DNA of 21,254 nucleotides, taken from NCBI GenBank assembly GCA_017652545.1, contig JAGCAV010000054.1, positions 1 through 21,254 on the forward strand. Direction: 5' to 3'. A program made the position numbers and the translations under genes. Shown here piece after piece: positions 15,458 through 21,254 of the stretch. The stretch is from Lachnospiraceae bacterium (GTDB lineage Bacteria > Bacillota_A > Clostridia > Lachnospirales > Lachnospiraceae). Position 1 is the first letter of the stretch, and every line of letters starts with the position of its first letter. The notes beneath the pieces are model-generated. The model was not told the origin of the DNA. It did not search any database and was given only the letters and a program-made list of their open reading frames with translations.

Positions 15458-17665
15458 TCACATTGTTTCGTGATTGACACGGGCAATAAAATCTTCCTGA
15501 TAATCCCTGGAAAGGGTGATGAAACGCGCGCAGTAGCCTGTTACGCGCACAACCAGGTTGCGGTATTCCGGCTTTTCAGGATGATCGACCGCGTCCCTGA
15601 GTTTTCCGAGGTCCATAATGTGCAGGTTGATCTGCTGCCCTCCCTGCCTGAAGAAGGCGATCGAGAAATCCCGGATATAGGAGAACCGGTCTTCCTTTCC
15701 ATCGAAGAATTTCGGCTGGATATCCACCTGGATCGAGCCGCCCTGGAATTTGCGCATATCCACGGAAGCGGCGGAGGTGGCAAGCGGAACCAGGCCTCTC
15801 TTCGAGCAGCCCACCTGCGGATTGATGCCGTGCGCCAGCGCTTCACCGGCATGACGTCCGTCGGGCGTCGCGCCAATCTGCGCGCGCTTCTCCACATGGG
15901 ACATCAGTGCGAACAGGGAGGGACGCATGGGCTGGCCGCCGCGCTGGTTGACATAGCTTTCCGCGATCTCCTGCGTTGAATTGCACACCCGCACGAACAT
16001 GGCATCAGGTTCAGCCAGGCCGTTGCCGTACTTGGGCTGATTGAGGAAACGCTGCCGCATGATCTCATTTTCTGCCCAGTCATTCATGCACGCTTCCCAG
16101 ACCTCGCGGATCGTGAACATTTTCTTCTCATAGACCAGCTCACGGATCGCTGTGAAGGAATCCGCCACATTCGGGATGCCCAGGATGTTCAGGGAGCTGT
16201 ACTGATAATCCACGCCGCGCGGCGCGTCGATATCCAGGCCCCGCTCGATGGGACCATGGGCGATCAGCGAAGTGAACATCTCCGGCTGGCTCTCGCCGCG
16301 TACCCGGTCGATCGCGGCTTCGGCAGCCTGGTAGGCGCGCATGGTCCTGTGGAACTCCTCCTCAAACATGGCATACAGATCCTCAAAGCTCTCTGTCTGA
16401 GCCTGCGCAGCCCGTTCCAGGGCACGCATCATGGGTTTGACCATGTCGATCTCGCTGGTATCGTGACCGCACCATTCCCTGCCCGGAATGCAGTACCACT
16501 GGCAGCCCGAATAGACCACCTTCCAGGCATCTTCAGCAGGAATGCCGCTGCGCAGCTCCGATTGATGCATAAGGTCCCAGTTGACGAGAACAGGAATGCT
16601 CTCCCCGTGGCGCGCCAGCACGTCGCACGCATACTCATAGTATGCAGGATCCATATCCGGATGCCACATGACGCCCAGGTTGTTGTAGTCACCGATCAGG
16701 TCATAGGCTTCCAGGCCGACCCAGCTCATCTCATTGGTCGCGTCGGAACCGTCCTCCAGCCTGCCGCCAAAGGAGAAATACTGGCCGCGAAGCTTCATGT
16801 ACATCTCCGCGATCATCTCCCTTGCTGCTTTTCGTGTGAGTGTGCCGTCCGCGATCCCCTTCCGGTAGAAGTCGATCAGGTACAGGTCCATGCGGCCGTA
16901 ACCGTTTCCATGACCGGTGCAGCGGTCAAAGAGGATGGCAAACTGAACAGCCTGAACAGCCTCATAGAAGGTTTCAGGCGCGTTGTGTGCGATATTCAGG
17001 CAGCAGGCGGCGATCCCGGTGAAACGTTCTTTCTCATCGGGGTCTTCTGTCTCATCCGCCAGCTTCTTCGCCAGTGTGGCATAATTTTCAATATAGTGGA
17101 TACACCCCAGGCAGACGTGCTCGAGGCCCCGCAGATAGGAAGCGCGCGGTTTGTTCTCCAGATCCGTATACAGTTTCAGAGATTTCCGGATACGGGCGAG
17201 AATTCCGTCAAAGCCCTGTTTCAGAAGAATCTCGATATCCGGACAGGTATGCCCGTAGGCATTCGGGAAGCCTCCGAGTTCAAGGGCTTCCTCCATCAGT
17301 TTTTCGATCTCACCGGCATTCGGCGCCTGTTTCCAGCCGGTGGTCCCGCACGGACGCAGCAGCCCGATCTCCCAGTAGACCTCGCCCACAATGGTTTCGC
17401 AGGGATAGATGTGCGGTTCGGTATTTTCCAGCATGAAACGGAAATCCTCACCCCACTGCTCGGAGCTCATACGGAATCCCTGCTTCGTCGACGGCAGCTC
17501 ATCCATCTTCGGAAACGGGCCGATATTCAGCCAGCATCTGTGGTCCCCGTAAGAATCGAACTGGCGCATGCCGTTCGTTCCGAGTTCCTGGTTCCTTGCC
17601 TCCAGAACCCTGATCCGCTCGGACTGCTCAAATTTGGGGACAAAGTTCAAAGTCACACTGCTCAT
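15458..17665 (-). CDS. Glycyl radical enzyme of unknown substrate (PFL family, atypical active site)
   Basis: This 735-residue member of the PFL/GRE superfamily has the C-terminal glycyl-radical loop RVTGYCARF with the radical glycine at Gly710. The cysteine loop expected to carry the catalytic thiyl residue reads YSGCQWYCIPGREW, putting Cys388 in the active-site position with a second Cys392. In dehydratases and C-N, C-O or C-S lyases of the superfamily this loop is usually GC(V/I)E, whose Glu acts as the base; here that position is Trp390. PFL has two adjacent cysteines, which is also not matched. It is therefore neither a standard PFL nor an obvious diol dehydratase, CutC, HypD or isethionate lyase. 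Length is at the short end of the 750-850 norm. AGAGGAGG lies seven bases before the ATG, within a hairpin. It is encoded between a UroD-like gene and its activase. Confidence 0.93.
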   Translation of the reverse strand: MSSVTLNFVPKFEQSERIRVLEARNQELGTNGMRQFDSYGDHRCWLNIGPFPKMDELPSTKQGFRMSSEQWGEDFRFMLENTEPHIYPCETIVGEVYWEIGLLRPCGTTGWKQAPNAGEIEKLMEEALELGGFPNAYGHTCPDIEILLKQGFDGILARIRKSLKLYTDLENKPRASYLRGLEHVCLGCIHYIENYATLAKKLADETEDPDEKERFTGIAACCLNIAHNAPETFYEAVQAVQFAILFDRCTGHGNGYGRMDLYLIDFYRKGIADGTLTRKAAREMIAEMYMKLRGQYFSFGGRLEDGSDATNEMSWVGLEAYDLIGDYNNLGVMWHPDMDPAYYEYACDVLARHGESIPVLVNWDLMHQSELRSGIPAEDAWKVVYSGCQWYCIPGREWCGHDTSEIDMVKPMMRALERAAQAQTESFEDLYAMFEEEFHRTMRAYQAAEAAIDRVRGESQPEMFTSLIAHGPIERGLDIDAPRGVDYQYSSLNILGIPNVADSFTAIRELVYEKKMFTIREVWEACMNDWAENEIMRQRFLNQPKYGNGLAEPDAMFVRVCNSTQEIAESYVNQRGGQPMRPSLFALMSHVEKRAQIGATPDGRHAGEALAHGINPQVGCSKRGLVPLATSAASVDMRKFQGGSIQVDIQPKFFDGKEDRFSYIRDFSIAFFRQGGQQINLHIMDLGKLRDAVDHPEKPEYRNLVVRVTGYCARFITLSRDYQEDFIARVNHETM

Positions 17666-17672
17666 AAAACAA

Positions 17673-17704
17673 CCTCCTCTGATCGTTTCCGGTATCAGAG
17701 GAGG
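17673..17704 (-). promoter_or_regulatory. Hairpin sequestering the GRE ribosome binding site
   Basis: In the minus-strand transcript CCTCCTCTGAT pairs perfectly with ATCAGAGGAGG (11 bp, 10-base loop). The 3' arm contains the AGAGGAGG ribosome binding site of the GRE, and TTGTTTT then ATG follow directly. The same element fits a small intrinsic terminator. It lies 47 bases after the UroD-like stop codon. Confidence 0.65.
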
Positions 17705-17750
17705 CCGTCAGTCAGGCTGGTTCTATCTGTTTCTTTTGCCTTCTCCGATA

Positions 17751-19088
17751 TCAGTTATATTTTCTGTCAATCTCTTCTCTGGCGATCTGAGCCCATCTCC
17801 ACAGCTTCTGCGGTTTATAATCCACCGTGCTGATGTCCTTCATGACGATTTCCAGGCTGCACCCTTCCGTCTGGTCCAGGATTCTGCGCAGATCGGCCCT
17901 GGCCACATCCTCATTGAGTTCACCGACAGCAAAAATAGAAGGTGCCGGCTTGCAGCTCATCACATATTTGCCGCGGCAGCGCTCCGCCGCCAGGTCAAAC
18001 TTGTTCCAGGGACTCATGGAAACCTTGCGAAGGCGCGGAATCTGATCCATCAGATCCATCTTGTGATACAGCGGCTCGCAGCAGCCATAGTAATTGAGAC
18101 CGAACTGCTTCAGCCACTCCATTTCATACTGCAGGGAGAACTGCATATGCATCTCAGGGCTGACTGTCGTAAAGATCTGTGCGTTGCCGCAGCCCCACAT
18201 CTGCATGGTATCGCAGTGGGTCGGTGCCTTTTCGCGCTCATCCAGGCAGCTGACCAGGCCGTATCCGCCGGATCCCACACGGCAGGAACTGTTATTGGAA
18301 GCCCAGATTCCCAGCTCCCTGTACTTCTCCATGCGGATCATGCAGCAGTCCACATACCGTTTGACCACCGCCTCCACAAATTCCGGTTCATCGTACAGAT
18401 TGATCATCGTCTCCTGGATGCCCAGCACACGGATCAGGTAATCAAAGGGTGTGAACCACAGACCCCTCGCGCCGACGATCTTCACCGGCAGTATGTCCTC
18501 AAAGATCTCCTTAAGGACTTCGGTGTACTGATATGTGCGCTCCATGTCCAGATGGATCTCCGGCTCATGGATCAGGTGAATATCGTCCATATCCTTGATC
18601 AGGATATGAAAATGTCTGGATACAACCTCACTGTTGCGGTCAGTGCGGCGGATATCCACGACCTCGTCAATGCCGAACCCGCTGTCATAGACCACCAGCG
18701 GGCTTTCAATGTAATCCTCAACGATGATATCTCCCAGGCCATGGTCATGGCAGTACAGCTCATGGCGCAGAATCTCCTCGATCTCCTGCGCGAACCAGTG
18801 TTTGCAGTGCAGGGTCAGTTCACCGTCCGGATTCATCTCCGGCCAGCAGATCTCATCCACGTAGATGGGCGGTTTGATCATCTTCATGTCATTGGCCGCC
18901 GTCCACAGTTTGCGCCGCTCATCCATAACGTCAAGGCACGCGGCTTCATGTTTTCTCTTTGCCAGCTCCCGCAGGATCTCCACATCCTCTTTGGGTATGC
19001 GAAGCTGATCCTCGGGCATACGTCCCAGGTCATCAAGGCTTTTCAGGTCTCCGCCAAACCTGTCAGCCAGATTCAGATATCTGTTCAT
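17751..19088 (-). CDS. UroD/MtaA-superfamily-like protein adjacent to GRE (hypothetical)
   Basis: This 445-residue cytoplasmic protein has no signal or membrane segment. Its overall layout resembles the UroD/MtaA TIM barrel. An early IYVDEICWPEMNPDG segment is followed by a mid-protein WFTPFDYLIRVLG / ETMINLYDEPEFVEAVVKRY stretch, where MtaA-like proteins have a 'M(x)NLxxxPE' helix. LNYYGCCEPLYHKMDLMDQIPRL (~331-353) occupies the place of the LHSCG zinc motif. There the family His is replaced by Tyr334 or Gly335, with adjacent Cys336/Cys337. It is cysteine-rich overall. AGGAGG lies four bases before the ATG. It is first of a three-gene unit with the GRE and activase, so it probably acts on the GRE substrate or product. 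The superfamily call is from pattern only, and a role other than catalysis is possible. Confidence 0.7.
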   Translation of the reverse strand: MNRYLNLADRFGGDLKSLDDLGRMPEDQLRIPKEDVEILRELAKRKHEAACLDVMDERRKLWTAANDMKMIKPPIYVDEICWPEMNPDGELTLHCKHWFAQEIEEILRHELYCHDHGLGDIIVEDYIESPLVVYDSGFGIDEVVDIRRTDRNSEVVSRHFHILIKDMDDIHLIHEPEIHLDMERTYQYTEVLKEIFEDILPVKIVGARGLWFTPFDYLIRVLGIQETMINLYDEPEFVEAVVKRYVDCCMIRMEKYRELGIWASNNSSCRVGSGGYGLVSCLDEREKAPTHCDTMQMWGCGNAQIFTTVSPEMHMQFSLQYEMEWLKQFGLNYYGCCEPLYHKMDLMDQIPRLRKVSMSPWNKFDLAAERCRGKYVMSCKPAPSIFAVGELNEDVARADLRRILDQTEGCSLEIVMKDISTVDYKPQKLWRWAQIAREEIDRKYN

Positions 19089-19123
19089 TTTTCCTCCTTA
19101 TGTTTCAAAAAAACTGATCCGCA

Positions 19124-19151
19124 ATTACAGGCAAACGCCCGGTTTCTTCAA
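19124..19151 (-). promoter_or_regulatory. Promoter for the UroD-like/GRE/activase operon
   Basis: On the minus strand TTGAAG (19146-19151) and TGTAAT (19124-19129) are 16 bases apart, predicting a start near 19117 and a leader of about 30 bases. The weak match at the end of the -35 box fits a promoter needing an activator. Confidence 0.55.
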
Positions 19152-19191
19152 ACAGGCCCGGATTTTCCGCACGTTCATTCTTCAGGCCCGG
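19133..19191. promoter_or_regulatory. Three spaced direct repeats, candidate AraC-type operator
   Basis: AACGCCCGG (19133), CAGGCCCGG (19153) and CAGGCCCGG (19183) are in the same orientation, 20 and 30 bases apart, close to two and three helical turns. One copy adjoins the -35 box and one lies in the spacer. AraC regulators bind direct repeats in this arrangement, and an AraC gene lies directly upstream. Confidence 0.5.
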
Positions 19192-19223
19192 TTCTGTCGC
19201 TCTCCTCCACGCTCCTTTCTCTC

Positions 19224-19279
19224 AACTCTCAACTCTCCACTCTTAACTCTCAACTCTTAACTCTCCACTCTCCACTCTG
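19224..19279. repeat. Tandem 7-bp repeat, eight units
   Basis: Eight consecutive heptamers follow the pattern (A/C)ACTCT(C/T), starting at 19224, 19231, 19238, 19245, 19252, 19259, 19266 and 19273; the last ends in G. The two main variants are AACTCTC and CACTCT(C/T/G). It lies within the 196-base gap, starting five bases after the AraC stop codon in the direction of AraC transcription. The array is 56 bases long and non-coding. Confidence 0.85.
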
Positions 19280-19284
19280 TATAA

Positions 19285-20160
19285 TCAGGGGCCCGTTCTG
19301 TTGTTTTCCAGAAATTCCGTCGTCGTGACCCCATGATAGGCTTTGAAAGCCCGGAAGAACACCTTTTTGTCCGAATAGCCCATTCCGGAGCAGACATCGT
19401 CTACCGAAAGGCCGCTCCGGAGCATCTCGGTCGCCCTGGACATCCGGAGGATCTTCAGGTATGTGCCGGGCGACATCTTGTAGGCTTTCGTAAACTCCCT
19501 GGTAAAGTAGGCTCTGGAATAACCGAACCTGGCCGCCAGTGTCTCCACCGTCATTTTCTCGGACAGATGTCTGTCAATATACTTCTCGACCTCCCCGAAA
19601 GGATGGTCCGTATAAGCGAACGGAACGCTTCTTCCCAGAAGATGGAGCAGGAGGGAGACGATATGGTACAGCTCGTTTCCCGGCTTCTCCAGTCCCGTGA
19701 CATCCGCCCAGAGCCGCAGGGCGGTCATGATCTGTTCATCACCGGCCGGGTCAAATTCGATCAGGTCATTGATCAGGCCCGGATGCAGTTCAAAATGACA
19801 CCACAGGACATTCAGCGGTTCCTTTGGATCGTGCTCGATCCCGTAGCAGTGGGGGTAAGCCGGAAACAGGTACAGATGCCCCTGCTTCAGGGCATATCTC
19901 TTCCCGTCCGTGATATACCAGGCGCGTCCCCCGCGCACATAGTACAGCCTGTGATAACCGTACTGAAGCTTCCTGACCGTCCACTCAGCCCAGCAGACCA
20001 GATCCCCGCCGGAAAACAGCCACAGGTCATCGAACGATGCCCTGGGTTCCGGAAAAAACAGGGATTTCTGCTGCCGCTTCTCCGGCGGCAGCTCCCCCTG
20101 GTCCCTGGTTCCCCTGCTGTCAATGATTGACCGCTCCTCTTTCAGAAAACGAACATCCAT
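19285..20160 (-). CDS. AraC-family transcriptional regulator
   Basis: This 291-residue two-domain regulator has an N-terminal cupin-like effector domain (~45-135: GGDLVCWAEW, YYVRGGRAWYI, GHLYLFPAYPHCYGIEH) typical of AraC sugar sensors. The C-terminal double helix-turn-helix spans ~190-287: MTVETLAARFGYSRAYFTREF, the PGTYLKILRM linker, then LSVDDVCSGMGYSDKKVFFRAFKAYHG. The start at 20160 has TAGGA seven bases upstream. It lies nine bases after a decayed permease and directly upstream of the UroD-like/GRE/activase operon on the same strand, so it is the likely activator of that operon. Confidence 0.93.
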   Translation of the reverse strand: MDVRFLKEERSIIDSRGTRDQGELPPEKRQQKSLFFPEPRASFDDLWLFSGGDLVCWAEWTVRKLQYGYHRLYYVRGGRAWYITDGKRYALKQGHLYLFPAYPHCYGIEHDPKEPLNVLWCHFELHPGLINDLIEFDPAGDEQIMTALRLWADVTGLEKPGNELYHIVSLLLHLLGRSVPFAYTDHPFGEVEKYIDRHLSEKMTVETLAARFGYSRAYFTREFTKAYKMSPGTYLKILRMSRATEMLRSGLSVDDVCSGMGYSDKKVFFRAFKAYHGVTTTEFLENNRTGP

Positions 20161-20169
20161 CCGTTAGTC

Positions 20170-20412
20170 CTACCTGCTCTTCTTCTCGCTGCTGTTCCTC
20201 ACCGAGTCGATGGTGATGGCAAACAGCAGGACAACACCCATAATGATCTTCTGCCAGAAAGAGTTAATGCTCAGCTGGTTCATGCCGTTTTTCAGGACAC
20301 CCATCAGCAGGGCGCCGAACAGGCCGCCCCAGACGGAACCCTCGCCGCCTGTCATCGACACGCCGCCGATGACGGCTGCCGCGATACAGTCCATCTCAAT
20401 TCCATCCGCATT
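20170..20412 (-). pseudogene. RbsC-type sugar ABC permease, C-terminal remnant
   Basis: Only the last ~80 residues of a permease remain. GIEMDCIAAAVIGGVSMTGGEGS, GALLMGVLKNGMNQLSINSFWQ and GVVLLFAITIDSVRNSS match the C-terminal end of the RbsC family, which is normally 310-350 residues. Homology stops near 20412; further upstream in frame the sequence (CQCPAAALQ) is unrelated. A strong AAGGAGGG site with ATG lies at the junction but reads out of frame and hits a stop within 20 codons, so no functional product is expected. It is probably the scar of a deleted transporter operon, and is distinct from the intact transporter at 2257-7130. Confidence 0.75.
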
Positions 20413-20431
20413 CCCTCCTTGTAAAGCTGCC

Positions 20432-20461
20432 GCCGGGCACTGACATTTTGTCATTCCCGGC
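20432..20461. repeat. Hairpin at the edge of the permease remnant
   Basis: GCCGGG (20432-20437) pairs with CCCGGC (20456-20461), and inside it TGACA pairs with TGTCA around three bases. It lies within 30 bases of the point where permease homology ends, so it could be a former terminator or a recombination point. Confidence 0.45.
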
Positions 20462-20588
20462 AAATTGATAAGTTATACTATAAACAGTGCGCATTCTGGT
20501 TGCCGCGCACAAACTGCACATAATGATCATCAACCGAAATGAATTGCCGTCTGTATTGTCTATATTGCACATGATCACCTATGATATC

Positions 20589-20617
20589 ATCATAAATACA
20601 GCATCAATTTCTTACAA
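20589..20617 (-). promoter_or_regulatory. Promoter candidate upstream of remnant and AraC gene
   Basis: On the minus strand TTGTAA (20612-20617) and TATGAT (20589-20594) are exactly 17 bases apart. A transcript starting near 20582 would cross the permease remnant and reach the AraC gene after about 420 bases. The 227-base gap 20464-20690 also holds GTGCGC/GCGCAC and GGATGA/TCATCC inverted repeats and no gene. Confidence 0.45.
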
Positions 20618-20690
20618 GGTCATAATGTGTCATCCTGGTTGCATTTTGTGCTTTTTGGATGACGCGCCGCGACCGGCGGCTTCACTGAAT

Positions 20691-21254
20691 TCATCCCTCC
20701 CGCAGTTTTGTACATCCCAGCGCATGAAGCATTTTCCGGATTTTCTCCCTGGCAGTCTCCTCCATCGTCTTCAGTTCCGCCAGGGCATACTCCTGTCCGA
20801 TCTGCCGGCTTTTGCCCTTTGCCATATCGTGATAGAACATCAGGTTGACCTGCCTGATCCTGTCATACTGTTCAGACAGCCGCGCAATAGCCCTGTAATG
20901 ATCCTCACAGTCATTGTTTCCCGGGATAATGGGACATCTCAGGAAAAGATCGCTCCCTGTCTCAGCGAGCATCCGGAGGTTGCTGAGAATAAGGCGATTG
21001 TCCACACTGGTCATCTTTTTATGCAGCGCCGGATCCGTCACCTTGTAATCAAACAGGAATACATCCACAAAAGGTCTGATCGCCAGATACTTCTGTGCCG
21101 GAGCCTGCCCGCAGGTATCCAGACACACATGCAGGCCAAGCGTTTTCGCCTGATACAGCAGCTCCTTAAGGCCTTCAAACCGGCGCATGGGTTCTCCCCC
21201 GCTGACTGTCAGGCCGCCGCCGCTCCGATCATAGAAATCCCGGTCCCAGATGAC
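20691..21254 (-). CDS. Second glycyl-radical enzyme activating protein (5' partial)
   Basis: The frame stays open to the right edge, so the N-terminus with the CxxxCxxC cluster and any ferredoxin clusters lies outside. The visible 187 residues begin VIWDRDFYDRSGGGLTVSGGEP, where the GGGLTVSGGEP motif (SAM binding) is diagnostic of GRE activases. Next come LHVCLDTCGQAP, FLFDYKVTDPALHKKMTSVDN, RCPIIPGNND and a C-terminal VNLMFYHDMAKGKSRQIG, all standard for this family. An internal ATG at 21188 would cut the conserved motif and is not a start. It is clearly different in sequence from the activase at 14488-15438. Its own GRE partner is expected to the right. GGATGA at the stop codon can pair with TCATCC just downstream. 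Confidence 0.9.
   Translation of the reverse strand, partial: VIWDRDFYDRSGGGLTVSGGEPMRRFEGLKELLYQAKTLGLHVCLDTCGQAPAQKYLAIRPFVDVFLFDYKVTDPALHKKMTSVDNRLILSNLRMLAETGSDLFLRCPIIPGNNDCEDHYRAIARLSEQYDRIRQVNLMFYHDMAKGKSRQIGQEYALAELKTMEETAREKIRKMLHALGCTKLREG

Noticed and set aside
16256..17833. 525-codon plus-strand frame opposite the GRE
   Set aside because: The minus strand carries a clear GRE with conserved motifs; the plus frame shows no family pattern.
19224..19279. CRISPR array
   Set aside because: Units are 7 bp and contiguous with no spacers, and no cas genes are present.
17568..19328. Long plus-strand open frame opposite the UroD-like gene
   Set aside because: It mirrors a well-supported minus-strand gene, has no ribosome binding site or recognisable domain, and its composition is that of a codon-bias shadow.
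20170..20463. Intact 97-residue membrane protein
   Set aside because: Homology covers only the permease C-terminus; the first ~17 codons are unrelated and the strong ribosome binding site at the junction serves another frame.

Overview
The window looks like an accessory carbohydrate-metabolism island from an anaerobic Gram-positive gut-type bacterium, most plausibly a Clostridia/Lachnospiraceae member. The reasons are strong AGGAGG-type ribosome binding sites, moderately GC-rich coding DNA, an oxygen-sensitive glycyl radical enzyme with its own activase, a second activase, and RbsABC-type sugar transport with LacI, GntR and AraC regulators. No tRNA, rRNA, CRISPR array or insertion sequence was seen. 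Almost everything is on the minus strand; the exceptions are a partial GntR-type regulator at the left edge and a LacI-type regulator in the middle.

Left module (641-11921, minus, read right to left): two UroD-family proteins, an SGNH esterase, a secreted SurA/PpiC-like protein, a sugar ABC transporter (ATPase, two RbsC-type permeases, binding protein), a third UroD-family protein and an L-rhamnose mutarotase. Two permeases plus a mutarotase recall rhamnose-type (RhaSTPQ/RhaU) uptake. However, no rhamnose isomerase, kinase or aldolase is present, and UroD-fold enzymes sit where those enzymes would be. A divergent regulator at 12174-14483 is a fusion of a complete LacI repressor with a second, cytoplasmic ABC-type solute-binding domain. 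Divergent promoters with a central palindromic operator candidate lie between it and the left module.

Right module (14488-19088, minus): a 445-residue protein that looks like a divergent UroD/MtaA-superfamily member, then a 735-residue glycyl radical enzyme (GRE), then its radical SAM activase. The GRE has a normal glycyl-radical motif but an unusual cysteine loop, SGCQWYC, instead of the GCVE of the diol-dehydratase/lyase group. Its ribosome binding site lies inside a perfect 11-bp hairpin. An AraC regulator (19285-20160) lies upstream, with three spaced CCCGG direct repeats next to a good promoter. A block of eight 7-bp repeats separates the two. Beyond it are a decayed RbsC-type permease fragment and a second GRE activase cut by the right edge.

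Taken together, the left module probably imports and de-esterifies a sugar-like compound. The four UroD-fold proteins and the atypical GRE are candidates for a catabolic route I cannot assign to a known pathway. That is the most promising part of the window for new biology; the link between the two modules is inference from proximity and shared UroD-fold content.
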